Positions 17,430-26,603 are shown, counted from the stretch's first letter. The stretch is DNA of 64,000 nt from Candidatus Methanoperedentaceae archaeon (GCA_003104905.1 PQAS01000050.1:1-64000); one strand, 5' to 3'. Numbers and translations: made by a program. The notes: a model not told the origin generated them from the sequence alone.

Positions 17430-18033
17430 CGACATATTCTACTCTATCCAGGGGGAAGGAAAGTATCTTGGCGAACCACAGATTTTTTTAAGATTGCAGG
17501 GCTGTAATTTCAGATGCAAGTGGTGTGATACAAGGGAAGCATGGAGTAGAAATGGTGGAGTAAGTATGGGGATGGATAAGATTATTGACACGCTCAAAAG
17601 GTTCAATTGCAGTAGAATATGTGTTACTGGCGGGGAGCCGTTACTCCAATCTGATAAATTGCTGCATTTGTTGGAGCAACTAAAAGAATTGAATTACAGT
17701 ATTGTCCTTGAAACAAATGGAAGCATGGTAGATAAAGAGATATTCGGTTTGGTGGATTGTGTTTCTGCAGATATGAAGCCCCCCTCCTCAGGTATGAAAA
17801 GCACAGATAAAATACTCAGTTCACTCAAGCACAAGGACCAATTAAAGATCATAGTGAAAGATAAAACGGATTTCGATTTTGCAAAGGAAGTTCTCAAGAG
17901 ATGCCAATGTATCTGCTACTTGCAGCCGGTCGGGGGCATTAATGCAAAACAACTGGCAAACTGGGTATTGAACGATCAGCTTGAGAATGTCAGGGTGACG
18001 ATTCAGCTTCACAAATTGATGGAGATGAAATAA
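17410..18033 (+). CDS. queE: 7-carboxy-7-deazaguanine synthase
   Basis: A 207-residue radical SAM enzyme that converts 6-carboxytetrahydropterin to 7-carboxy-7-deazaguanine. The [4Fe-4S] cysteines are C32, C36 and C39 (CNFRCKWC), preceded by the QueE hallmark YSIQGEGKYLGEPQIFLRL and followed by VTGGEPLLQ. ATG 17410 is chosen over the longer open frame because MEKLQVNDIFYSIQGEG begins the family. QueC is not in the window. Confidence 0.92.
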   Translation: MEKLQVNDIFYSIQGEGKYLGEPQIFLRLQGCNFRCKWCDTREAWSRNGGVSMGMDKIIDTLKRFNCSRICVTGGEPLLQSDKLLHLLEQLKELNYSIVLETNGSMVDKEIFGLVDCVSADMKPPSSGMKSTDKILSSLKHKDQLKIIVKDKTDFDFAKEVLKRCQCICYLQPVGGINAKQLANWVLNDQLENVRVTIQLHKLMEMK

Positions 18034-18581
18034 TGGATTCTGAATTGATCATGGGGGGAGTGAAAAATATTTTGAGAGCGATAGGTGAAGATCCTGAGCG
18101 AGAGGGGCTCATGGAGACCCCTAAGAGAATTGCACAGATGTATGAGGAAATATTCAATGGCTATAAAAATATGGATTTTAACCTTACTGTTTTTGATAAT
18201 CCCGGATACGATGAGATGATTACCGAATCAAATATCTATTTTTATAGCATGTGCGAACACCATATGCTGCCCTTCTTTGGCACGGCACATATCGGCTATA
18301 TCCCTAATGGAAAAATATTCGGTCTGAGCAAGCTGGGCAGAATTGTTGATTTTTACGCTAAAAAGTTGCAGCTTCAGGAAAGGATGACAACCGAGATTGC
18401 GGATTTCCTTATGGAAAAAATCGAACCGAAAGGATGCATTGTTGTGGTTGAAGCCGAGCATATGTGCATGAGTATGAGGGGCGTAAAAAAGCCAAATCAC
18501 AAAACCATTACCAGTGCTATAAGAGGCATTTTCAAAGAGACTAAAGGTTCCAGAGAAGAATTTTTGAGACTGATACGCTAA
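18033..18581 (+). CDS. folE: GTP cyclohydrolase I (FolE type)
   Basis: A 182-residue enzyme making dihydroneopterin triphosphate from GTP, the substrate of QueD. Zinc ligands C74, H77 (MCEHHMLP) and C145 (HMCMSMRG) and the GLSKLGRIVDFYAKKLQ signature are intact. The start overlaps the queE stop (TAATG). Most archaea use MptA/FolE2 instead, so a bacterial-type FolE suggests transfer or a dedicated pathway. Confidence 0.93.
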   Translation: MDSELIMGGVKNILRAIGEDPEREGLMETPKRIAQMYEEIFNGYKNMDFNLTVFDNPGYDEMITESNIYFYSMCEHHMLPFFGTAHIGYIPNGKIFGLSKLGRIVDFYAKKLQLQERMTTEIADFLMEKIEPKGCIVVVEAEHMCMSMRGVKKPNHKTITSAIRGIFKETKGSREEFLRLIR

Positions 18582-18614
18582 GGATACTGATTCATGGTAT
18601 GGGAGGAAACAAAA

Positions 18615-19748
18615 ATGACGTTCCTAGAATCGAGAGGAAAAATAAAAATGAAAGGTATGTCTGGAATGATGGCGGTTTTTATTCTGGGTATTGTCATGGC
18701 AATGCCTATTGCCGCAGCAACCCCGGACATGAAGGATTGTTACAAAGAGCATGGGCGATATGAGAAGATAGATAAAGCGATAGAGAAGGGGATAATATTT
18801 TTGGAGAGTAAACAGTCGGAATCGGGAGAATTTCCAGTGGAGTTTTCTTTAGACCCCAAAATGTCAAACATAGTGAATGATAGTATATTCAATCATACAA
18901 TTTTTGGATCAGCTTTTATTCTTCACGCTCTAACATATATAGAACCATCTTCACATGTAAATAACATAAGGAACAGGTCAATATCATTTCTTATGGAAAA
19001 TATGGAGCCTCCAGGTGTCTGGAGTTATGGTGGAAAATATTATTCTTCTCCGCCTGATAGTGACGATACAGCCCTTGTACTTTCAGCTTTAGAAGAGAAT
19101 GGGGTCGGAATTAATGATAGTTCCTTGCGGTTCATGCTGAATTTCAGGACAGATGAAGGGTTATTTCACACATGGATGATCGAAAACAGGTCGGATACAT
19201 CTGATCCACATTCTCACTTATATGCCTTAGATGATGTCGATGCCAGCGTAAATGCATATATTTTGTACGCTTATGCCTTGAATGATATGAGAATAAAAGA
19301 AGTAAGCCGATTTCTCAATAACTATACAAAGAATAAGTTATTTTTAAACGGTACTCCATATTATCCATCTCAATATGCTTTCATCTATCGGTTAACATTA
19401 GCCTATGCGGGTGGCTCAAAGGGATTAGATTCTGCCATTCCGACCGTAAGAAAATATCTGCTGGACAAACAGAAAACAGACGGAAGCTGGGGGAATAGCG
19501 TAGAGAATGGTTTTGCAGCAGTTTCACTTATTAATATCGGATATGAAGATGAAGCATTGGATAAAGCCATAAATCATATCGTGAGCACGCAAAAAGACGA
19601 TGGCAGCTGGCCAAGAGCTGTCTTTTATGTAGGGTGGCCATCAAGTTATGAATCCCATCTGGGGCCAGTGCCTTATTTCGGTTCTGAGGAACTTGCAACA
19701 GGTATATCCCTGGAAGCCCTGGGAAAATATAACAGTCAAAAAAAATAA
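18615..19748 (+). CDS. Secreted squalene-cyclase/prenyltransferase-fold protein with DSDDTA motif
   Basis: A 377-residue protein with a signal-like segment (MMAVFILGIVMAMPIAAA) and an alpha/alpha-barrel repeat region. It carries PDSDDTALVLSALEENG (about residues 147-163), which matches the DXDDTA acid motif of class II terpene cyclases such as squalene-hopene cyclase. QW-like repeats KTDGSWGN and KDDGSWPR are present. It is about half the length of squalene-hopene cyclase. ATG 18615 has a strong GGGAGG; ATG 18648 is an alternative. Catalysis on an isoprenoid outside the membrane is inferred. It could instead be a non-catalytic repeat protein. Confidence 0.65.
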   Translation: MTFLESRGKIKMKGMSGMMAVFILGIVMAMPIAAATPDMKDCYKEHGRYEKIDKAIEKGIIFLESKQSESGEFPVEFSLDPKMSNIVNDSIFNHTIFGSAFILHALTYIEPSSHVNNIRNRSISFLMENMEPPGVWSYGGKYYSSPPDSDDTALVLSALEENGVGINDSSLRFMLNFRTDEGLFHTWMIENRSDTSDPHSHLYALDDVDASVNAYILYAYALNDMRIKEVSRFLNNYTKNKLFLNGTPYYPSQYAFIYRLTLAYAGGSKGLDSAIPTVRKYLLDKQKTDGSWGNSVENGFAAVSLINIGYEDEALDKAINHIVSTQKDDGSWPRAVFYVGWPSSYESHLGPVPYFGSEELATGISLEALGKYNSQKK

Positions 19749-19770
19749 TTAAATAATTATCTAAAATATT

Positions 19771-21174
19771 ATGATCAGCACATACATCCAATCAGAAAGG
19801 CAAACCCCTACGACGGGTTTAACATCCGATGATCTCGGTCACCTCAGGTATTTCTATGAAATAGCTACCCAGCCTCTTGATAAATGGAACGGTTTTCTAT
19901 TCCCTGTAAATGGCGTGTTCTCATATGCGGTCAGAGTACAACTGTCATCTGCATCGTTTGCAGTAGCCGCTTTAGCCTCTAAAACACCTGCATATAGAGA
20001 AGTCTATGAGAAGATTATGGACTGCCTGATTCAGCGGATGCTTCAAAGGAGGACATGGAGTTACTGGAGATACTGTTCAAGAAATCTCGACCCCATATAT
20101 AAGAACAACATATGCTACAGCGCGTACTTATCAAACATGATCGGATTATTTGAGAAACTGACAAACAACGACAAATATGATGATAATTTCGACCTCATCT
20201 GGAACAAAAATACGAAATTCACATATAATCATCATACTTTATCTCAGAGGATATACGAGCAAATGGTTGAAAATCACCATCATGGAGTACAGTGCCAGCT
20301 GGAATTTGTATTCCAGGCTTGCAGCAATTTTGCAGCCCTGAGCAATATTCTAAATGATCAATTGCACGGTACAGATTATTCTTCCGTGAACCCTCAATGG
20401 AAAAAGTGGGCGCGGGAGAATTATGTAAATAGAAAACCGTTTTCTAAAGGGATTCTCTACTTTTCTTACGTGGAATTTCTCAGAAAGATGCTAAAATCGA
20501 GTGAAAATATAACCGATGTTGGGGTTCTGGCATTAGCCACACCAGTTGATTGGGATATCGTAATAGAACTATATCCGAGATTGGCAGAAATAGTAACCCA
20601 TGTGAGTGAAGAAAGTGCATTTATTAAAAGCAGACCTCTGGACGATTTCTTTGAAATTTCGAACGACTCCATGACGACGAGCTTCGGTTACCTTCTGGCA
20701 AGACAGATGGACGATGAAACTCTTGCTGAAAAATTCTTAAACTATGCGGACAGGGAATTCAATCCTGTATTGGAAAATGGGAAACTTTACTATAAGAATG
20801 TAAGAACTCAACTATTTACCACAAGTTTATTTGCGTGGGGAAAAGTGACCTCAGGCAGGCAGTTCGCAGACCTGGTTCAAACAAAACACGATAAAGCCTT
20901 CTTTGATCTTCCTTTTGTCTCTCATGTCGATTACCCGGATGTTTACCTGAAAAAAGCTGATTACAACAACGAATCGAAAGTTCTTACCGTTGTCATAACT
21001 CCGGGAGATTCCAGAGAGAATACTGAGCTCACCTGCTCTAATATAACCAGTATTGGAAGCGTGCAAAAGGACGGTGTGATTTACGATTCATATAAATTTG
21101 AAAATGAATATGGCAGATTGAAAATCTACACAGGTTTAGAATCCGGGCATACTTTCGAGATAGCATGTCAATAG
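19771..21174 (+). CDS. Linalool dehydratase/isomerase-like (LinD) protein
   Basis: A 467-residue protein resembling the LinD (alpha/alpha)6-barrel enzymes. Visible blocks are RTWSYWRYCSRNLDPIYKNN, then YSAYLSNMIGLFEKL, then TYNHHTLSQRIYEQM, and GVQCQLEFVFQACSNF. The two cysteines (C175 and C184) are nine apart, the same spacing as the catalytic C171/C180 of the Castellaniella enzyme as I recall it. No signal peptide or membrane span is obvious, so it is probably cytosolic, unlike its secreted neighbour. A small beta domain ends the protein. Substrate unknown; a terpenoid alcohol is plausible. Confidence 0.7.
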   Translation: MISTYIQSERQTPTTGLTSDDLGHLRYFYEIATQPLDKWNGFLFPVNGVFSYAVRVQLSSASFAVAALASKTPAYREVYEKIMDCLIQRMLQRRTWSYWRYCSRNLDPIYKNNICYSAYLSNMIGLFEKLTNNDKYDDNFDLIWNKNTKFTYNHHTLSQRIYEQMVENHHHGVQCQLEFVFQACSNFAALSNILNDQLHGTDYSSVNPQWKKWARENYVNRKPFSKGILYFSYVEFLRKMLKSSENITDVGVLALATPVDWDIVIELYPRLAEIVTHVSEESAFIKSRPLDDFFEISNDSMTTSFGYLLARQMDDETLAEKFLNYADREFNPVLENGKLYYKNVRTQLFTTSLFAWGKVTSGRQFADLVQTKHDKAFFDLPFVSHVDYPDVYLKKADYNNESKVLTVVITPGDSRENTELTCSNITSIGSVQKDGVIYDSYKFENEYGRLKIYTGLESGHTFEIACQ

Positions 21175-21185
21175 AGAAGGAAAAT

Positions 21186-21536
21186 ATGAAAATTTTTATT
21201 GAAATCAATACAAGGTTCGAAGGAATACACAGGTGGGATAATGCGCCTGAAGCTGTTTTTTTCTTAAGGAACGCCCACAGGCATGAATTTCATGTACAAG
21301 CGAGGATACAGGCATATCATGATGATAGAGAACTTGAATTCATCCTTGTGAAAAAGCAGATCGAGATGTGGGTTAGAGCTTTGTCTTTTGATCTTGGGCA
21401 GAAAAGCTGTGAAATGCTCGCAAAAGAGCTGGCAGCTTTCTTGCTGGAAAAATACGGGAACGACAAGCAGCGGCATGTGGAAGTCAGGATTTCCGAGGAT
21501 GGCGAGAACGGTGCCTTGGTGCTATATGATGCTTAG
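21186..21536 (+). CDS. QueD-like T-fold protein
   Basis: A 116-residue protein with the tunnelling-fold pattern FEGIHRWDNAPEAVFFLRN, HRHEFHV, HDDRELEFI, SCEMLAKELAAFLLEKYG and VRISEDGENGA. H15, H31 and H33 align with the PTPS zinc histidines. Similar short proteins occur in phages and are often labelled 6-pyruvoyl tetrahydropterin synthase; the true activity is unknown. The start at 21186 has GAAGGA upstream. It is a second T-fold enzyme in the same operon as queD. Confidence 0.6.
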   Translation: MKIFIEINTRFEGIHRWDNAPEAVFFLRNAHRHEFHVQARIQAYHDDRELEFILVKKQIEMWVRALSFDLGQKSCEMLAKELAAFLLEKYGNDKQRHVEVRISEDGENGALVLYDA

Positions 21537-21547
21537 AGGAGGACTTG

Positions 21548-22564
21548 ATGCAACTTTTCGATACGCTTAGAAGATATAAGATGTTGCTTGATATCAAAAA
21601 AGTCCTGGATATGAGCTCCGGCTTCCATAAGCTCTGGCATATTTCAACCGGCGTTGAACTTGGTATTTTTGATAACCTGGTAAAAAAACCCATGGGTGCA
21701 CAGGAATACGCTGCTATATATGATCTGGACACAGAACTTGTCAATGCATGGATGGAAATCGGAGCATCCTATGGGCTGCTTAAGAAACGGGGTGAGGTGT
21801 ACTCAAACACAGCATTTACCGAAACTTATCTGTGCATGCATTCAAGACTCTGTTTTGCTAATTTCCCATGGGGAATAACAAGTATGCACAGCAAATTGTT
21901 CGAAAAACTGCCCGAATTGATGAGGAACAAAAAGAGGTATCAGATCTCCCCGGACCTTGCACTGAAAGTGGTGCAAGGAACCCGCTTCCTGGATAACTGG
22001 GGGCTTGATGTGCTATTAACGCTTCCGGTCCATGAGGATAATTGCAGGATTCTGGACATAGGATGCGGCCAGGGATATTATCTAATCGAGCTGGCAAAAA
22101 GAAACCAGACCTTAACCGGGACCGGGGTAGAACTTCAGGAGAGTGTATGTACAGAGGTCAATGGACGCATTAAGAATGCGGGACTTCAGGATAGGTTATC
22201 TGTACTTCATGGAAATGCAAAAGAGATAGATCTTGGCGAGAATTATGATATCTGCCTTATTAATAATATGTTATATTATCTCGAAAAGGAGGAAGCAATG
22301 GAATTATTGAAAAGGGCTAAAAAGGCATTAAAGCCGGATGGGATGATAGCGGTACAACAGCCGATTTTGACAGGAAATGTCGATGTAGGTTTTGTACACT
22401 GGGTTATACTAATTTTCGGAGGAATGGGTCTTCTTCCAAAGGGAGATTTGATGAACTTATTGAAACATGAAGGCTTTGACCAGGTTACGGCAAAAAAGAT
22501 AGAACCAACAGGACAGTGGCTTTATTTCATAGGGATAAATGAAAAAATAAAGAGGAAACTATAA
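21548..22564 (+). CDS. Class I SAM-dependent methyltransferase (O-methyltransferase-like)
   Basis: A 338-residue protein with a helical/winged N-terminal dimerisation domain (HKLWHISTGVELGIFDNLVK) typical of small-molecule O-methyltransferases. The Rossmann SAM site RILDIGCGQGYYLIELA is at about residues 167-183, followed by NNMLYYLEKEEA and a C-terminal ALKPDGMIAVQQP. GAGGAGG precedes ATG 21548. The substrate is unknown; position suggests the product of the neighbouring enzymes. Confidence 0.85.
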   Translation: MQLFDTLRRYKMLLDIKKVLDMSSGFHKLWHISTGVELGIFDNLVKKPMGAQEYAAIYDLDTELVNAWMEIGASYGLLKKRGEVYSNTAFTETYLCMHSRLCFANFPWGITSMHSKLFEKLPELMRNKKRYQISPDLALKVVQGTRFLDNWGLDVLLTLPVHEDNCRILDIGCGQGYYLIELAKRNQTLTGTGVELQESVCTEVNGRIKNAGLQDRLSVLHGNAKEIDLGENYDICLINNMLYYLEKEEAMELLKRAKKALKPDGMIAVQQPILTGNVDVGFVHWVILIFGGMGLLPKGDLMNLLKHEGFDQVTAKKIEPTGQWLYFIGINEKIKRKL

Positions 22565-23427
22565 TGATTGAATATGGTTTGAAGATTCCTGGATTGATCC
22601 TTATTATTATATCTCTTGTCGGGATTTCAGCGGCATCGGCTGAAAGTGAGAGAATATCAAACGGGAGTCAACAGGATTTTGTATTCTCAAAGATATATGA
22701 TGAAGGGTTCGGCGCCAGTTCGGAAGGCTTCAAGTTGATTTTAAGAACCTACGAGCAGCGTCAGGATACACGCTTTAAACCTTTTCTTACTGATATAGAG
22801 TACATCTTAATGAATAGAGATATTGTTATTTATTCAAAAAGGATGAAGCAGATCCCACTATCAGTGGGTAATGAAGGGATTGTTGTACTCAACCACCAGC
22901 CGGATGTTGCGCTGGAAGAAGGGAATAATTATACAGGTATTGTAAAGATTTACATTTACAACAAAGGTGCTCCTGAATATTATCTTACTACAAGCTCAAA
23001 TTTCATAGCCAAAAGCGATGCTGATATAACTGATGTTTTTAGCGACGATATAGGTGCAAGTGTGACCATTAAAAGCATATCCATGGTTCCCCTTAATGCT
23101 AAGATCATCTTCACGCTGAAACAGGATAACAGGATTATAGAAACCAGGGAGACGGCAGCCCCATCGATTATGTCCAATGATAAAGAAAAAACAGTGAACG
23201 TTCTCTGGAAAAATAGATTGAGTGAAGGGATTTATATGACATCGGTACTTTTGAAGGGAACGGATATCTCAGTTAATTATGATAAGATCTTTACTGTTGA
23301 GAAAAAGACACAGGTGACAGCTCCTGTAAGAGCAGCCCAGACAGGCAGCAGTCATAGCCTTCCGGGTTTTTCTTCAGTGCTTGCAGCCGTAGCGATATTT
23401 GCGTTTGCTTACAGATGGAGGAAATAA
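22564..23427 (+). CDS. Secreted PGF-CTERM surface protein
   Basis: A 287-residue protein with an N-terminal signal (GLILIIISLVGISAASA), a beta-rich extracellular body and a C-terminal LPGFSSVLAAVAIFAFAY plus RWRK. The tail is the PGF motif, membrane segment and basic end of archaeosortase-processed proteins. The start overlaps the methyltransferase stop (TAATG). It may be the surface partner of the transporter encoded by the next genes. Confidence 0.75.
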   Translation: MIEYGLKIPGLILIIISLVGISAASAESERISNGSQQDFVFSKIYDEGFGASSEGFKLILRTYEQRQDTRFKPFLTDIEYILMNRDIVIYSKRMKQIPLSVGNEGIVVLNHQPDVALEEGNNYTGIVKIYIYNKGAPEYYLTTSSNFIAKSDADITDVFSDDIGASVTIKSISMVPLNAKIIFTLKQDNRIIETRETAAPSIMSNDKEKTVNVLWKNRLSEGIYMTSVLLKGTDISVNYDKIFTVEKKTQVTAPVRAAQTGSSHSLPGFSSVLAAVAIFAFAYRWRK

Positions 23428-23431
23428 AGAA

Positions 23432-24610
23432 GTGCATTTAGATGATATTCGCTCTGCTCTGTTCTATTCAAAAAAGGACATCTTTAAAAATAAAAAAATC
23501 TTTTTGTTTATAACTGCAGCTATAATATTTGCAACTGCAAACATCATTATCATTAATGGATTCATGGATGGGATGATAAGGGATTTAGCTGATAACACGG
23601 TTGAATCGTCCCTGGGGCATTTAAATATCTACCCTGATCAGGAAGAAAGGTTTATAGAGGGTCTGGGGATAAAAGAAGAGGAGCTAAATGCATTAAAGGA
23701 CGTAGAGGCATATTCCCCCAGGGTCTCTGCAAGTGGTGTATTGTCGTTCAAGGAATTATCTGCTTCTGCAAACATACTGGCTCTTGATCCTGATAAAGAG
23801 CGCGGGGTAACAAAACTTCTGGATAAACTTGATAGTGGTACTGCTATAAACTCGAATGATGGAAATGCCATCCTGGTTTCCTATCGCCTCGCTGAGGATC
23901 TAAAACTTGATACAGGGGATGAAGTGACTCTTGCTTTTGAAAACGGGAATATGAAGGAATATATGATCAAAGGAATAATTCGCACAGGTTCCCAGGAATT
24001 CGACAGTTCGACTGTAGTTATGGCCCTCAATGAGGCCAGGAGACATCTTGATATCGAAAACAGAGCATCTTCCATACTTGTAAAGCTCTCTGATAAAGAG
24101 ATTGCCGGGGATTACAAACCGATACTGATGCAAAACCTTGGCATCAAGAACGTAAAGACGTGGAAAGAGGAACTCGAATATTTAATGAGTTTCACAGAGG
24201 CATACAAGAGTTTTTCCAGTATCATTTCTGCAGTGGGATTAATCGCTGCATCAATCTCAGTTGGGATTATCGTCTATGTAAATGTGATTCATAAAAAAAG
24301 ACAGATAGGGATTATGAAGGCACTGGGGGCGAAAGATTCCTTTATCTTCACGGTTTTCATCATGGAGGCGCTGCTCTTTGGCTTGATAGGTGTTCCTGCG
24401 GGCGACATTGTCGGGTATCTTGCCATTAAACATATGGAAGCAAATCCTTTCTATGATGCCATTATGATGACATGGATAAGTGCAAGGTTCGGAAACTACC
24501 TTCTCTATAATGCAACAGCAGTTTCTTTTGCGGCAACGTTATTAGCGGGAATATATCCCGCCATCAAAGCAAGCAGGATAGATATCATAAAGGCGATATG
24601 GGGAGGGTAA
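23432..24610 (+). CDS. FtsX/MacB-like ABC transporter permease, first copy
   Basis: A 392-residue permease with one N-terminal helix (IFLFITAAIIFATANIIII), a large extracytoplasmic domain (about 45-250) and three C-terminal helices. HKKRQIGIMKALGAKDSFI is the conserved coupling region of LolC/MacB permeases. GTG 23432 has GGAGG nine bases upstream. It overlaps the next gene (TAATG), a tandem paralogue with the shared INGFMDG motif. Confidence 0.85.
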   Translation: MHLDDIRSALFYSKKDIFKNKKIFLFITAAIIFATANIIIINGFMDGMIRDLADNTVESSLGHLNIYPDQEERFIEGLGIKEEELNALKDVEAYSPRVSASGVLSFKELSASANILALDPDKERGVTKLLDKLDSGTAINSNDGNAILVSYRLAEDLKLDTGDEVTLAFENGNMKEYMIKGIIRTGSQEFDSSTVVMALNEARRHLDIENRASSILVKLSDKEIAGDYKPILMQNLGIKNVKTWKEELEYLMSFTEAYKSFSSIISAVGLIAASISVGIIVYVNVIHKKRQIGIMKALGAKDSFIFTVFIMEALLFGLIGVPAGDIVGYLAIKHMEANPFYDAIMMTWISARFGNYLLYNATAVSFAATLLAGIYPAIKASRIDIIKAIWGG

Positions 24611-25764
24611 TGTCAGCAGTCTTATTCTATGCAAGAAAAGATTCAGAAAAAAATAAAAGGATGTTCGTATTTATTATCATTGCGATTGCCCTTTCCACGG
24701 CAAATATCATTATCATAAATGGATTCATGGATGGAATTACCGACGATTTTGTGGAAAAGACTATGGAGACATCTTCAGGTCATCTCAATATATATCCCGA
24801 TGAGCAGAACAGGTATATAGAGGGGCTGGGCGTAAAGGAACAGAAGCTCGATACTTTTGATAATGTGATTGCTTATTCTCCAAGAATCAATGCAGGCGGA
24901 GCTTTATCATATAAAGATAAATCCAAATCAATACGAATTCTGGCGGTGGACCCTATTAAAGAGAACAGGGTAACAAACATTCTGGGCAAAATCGATTCGG
25001 GTGAAACCCTTGATGTCAATGACAGGAACGGAGTTTTAATCTCGTATCGGCTGGCTGATGAGCTGAAAGCCAGGGTTGGGGATGAAACGGTTTTAGTGTT
25101 TGAAAAAGGCAATACAAAGGTCTTCAGGATAAAAGGGATATTCCGTTCCGGCATGGCACTGGATACAAATACGGTCATACTGGATTTTGAGAGTGCAGCA
25201 GAGCAACTCAATCTGAGCAATAAAGCATCGGTAATCCTTGTCAGGCTCTCTGATATAGCCCTTACGGGGCAATATAAAGATACTATATCCCGGGAACTTG
25301 GAGCTATAAAAGTAAAAGAATGGAAACAAGAGGTTGAATCTATATTAAGTTCTACTGCGACCTTTAAAGAGATTAGCTCCGCAATAAACGCGATTGGATT
25401 ATTTGCATCCGCAGTTTCGGTTGGGGTGATACTGTACATAAATATCCTTCACAGGCGAAGACAGATAGGGATAATGAAAGCAGTTGGCATGAAGGATTTC
25501 CAGATATTATCCGTTTACATCATCGAGGCGATGATTATGGGAACAATAGGTATTATAGCCGGAGATATGCTCGGGTATTTAGGCACAAAATACCTGGAAG
25601 CACATCCATTCTCTGATCCTATCCTCGGGTCACTGAGTCCAAGGTTCTACACATATATCCTTTATGATGCTTCGCTGGTGACCATGGCAACTGTAATTCT
25701 TGCTTCAACGTACCCGGCGCTGATGGCAGGCAGAATGAACATCATAAAAGCAATCTGGGAGTAA
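24610..25764 (+). CDS. FtsX/MacB-like ABC transporter permease, second copy
   Basis: A 384-residue tandem paralogue of the preceding permease with the same order: helix 1, extracytoplasmic domain, three helices. Shared stretches include IIIINGFMDG, LNIYPDE and RRRQIGIMKAVGMKD. The two probably form a LolCE-like heterodimer. Confidence 0.85.
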   Translation: MSAVLFYARKDSEKNKRMFVFIIIAIALSTANIIIINGFMDGITDDFVEKTMETSSGHLNIYPDEQNRYIEGLGVKEQKLDTFDNVIAYSPRINAGGALSYKDKSKSIRILAVDPIKENRVTNILGKIDSGETLDVNDRNGVLISYRLADELKARVGDETVLVFEKGNTKVFRIKGIFRSGMALDTNTVILDFESAAEQLNLSNKASVILVRLSDIALTGQYKDTISRELGAIKVKEWKQEVESILSSTATFKEISSAINAIGLFASAVSVGVILYINILHRRRQIGIMKAVGMKDFQILSVYIIEAMIMGTIGIIAGDMLGYLGTKYLEAHPFSDPILGSLSPRFYTYILYDASLVTMATVILASTYPALMAGRMNIIKAIWE

Positions 25765-25770
25765 TTGGAA

Positions 25771-26436
25771 ATGGACATAATTAAGACAGGTAATCTTAAA
25801 AAGAGTTACATGCTTGGCAAGGTCGAGGTTAAAGCGCTCAATGGCGTCGATGTCTCAATTCAGAAGGGAGAATTCGTTGCCATTATGGGCCCCTCAGGCT
25901 GTGGGAAATCAACCTTCCTCAACATGGTCGGCATGCTTGATATCCCGACATCAGGAGAAATATATGTTGAAGGCAACGATGTGACTGGAATGAGCAGCAA
26001 TAAAAGAGCAGAGTACAGACTCAGGCACATAGGCTTCATATTCCAGTTTTTTAACCTTTTTAATGAGCTTACAGCTATTGAAAATATAATGTTTCCGATG
26101 ATGCTGAACAGAATGCCGAATTACAGGAAAAATGCGCAAGAGCTGCTAAACCTTGTTGGTCTTGGCGACAGGATCCACCATTTGCCTTCAGAACTTTCGG
26201 GTGGACAGCAGCAGCGTGTTACAATTGCAAGAAGTCTTGCCAATAGTCCGAAGATACTCCTGGCTGATGAGCCGACTGGCAACCTGGATACAAAATCATC
26301 GAAAGAGATCATCGAGCTTTTCAGGAAATTGAACCTTGAGAGAGGACAGACGATCGTGATGGTAACGCATAGCCAGGAAATAGGCGAAAAAGCGGACCGG
26401 ATAATACACTTCAGGGATGGTATAATTGAAAAGTAG
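25771..26436 (+). CDS. ABC transporter ATPase (LolD/MacB type)
   Basis: A 221-residue ATPase with Walker A GPSGCGKST, signature LSGGQQQR, Walker B ILLADEPTGNLD and switch VMVTHSQE. This belongs to the lipoprotein/macrolide exporter class that pairs with FtsX-type permeases. It completes the two-permease transporter. These systems move hydrophobic or lipidated cargo or transmit force rather than import. Confidence 0.9.
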   Translation: MDIIKTGNLKKSYMLGKVEVKALNGVDVSIQKGEFVAIMGPSGCGKSTFLNMVGMLDIPTSGEIYVEGNDVTGMSSNKRAEYRLRHIGFIFQFFNLFNELTAIENIMFPMMLNRMPNYRKNAQELLNLVGLGDRIHHLPSELSGGQQQRVTIARSLANSPKILLADEPTGNLDTKSSKEIIELFRKLNLERGQTIVMVTHSQEIGEKADRIIHFRDGIIEK

Positions 26437-26599
26437 AGTTATTGTCTCATTCGTTTTAATATTTTCTGCTGTCATGCTGTATTTGTCCTTAAAGACGCCT
26501 GCAACAGAGGTAATAGCTGCAGGATTCTCAGTACTTTTACTGCTGTCAGGTATTATCATTCATCCTGTACTGCTTGGCATTCAGAATAAGCAGGGGTGA
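26426..26599 (+). CDS. Small two-helix membrane protein
   Basis: A 57-residue frame from TTG 26426 (MKSRVIVSFVLIFSA) to TGA 26597-26599 with two hydrophobic segments. It overlaps the ATPase end by 11 bases and stops 4 bases before the UbiA start, which argues that it is real and co-translated. No family recognised. It may be a transporter or prenyltransferase accessory. Confidence 0.6.
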   Translation: MKSRVIVSFVLIFSAVMLYLSLKTPATEVIAAGFSVLLLLSGIIIHPVLLGIQNKQG

Positions 26600-26603
26600 G
26601 AGA

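Noticed and set aside
24873-25439. A 188-codon minus-strand frame
   Set aside because: It is the complement of the second permease gene, whose reading is supported by its paralogue and conserved motifs.
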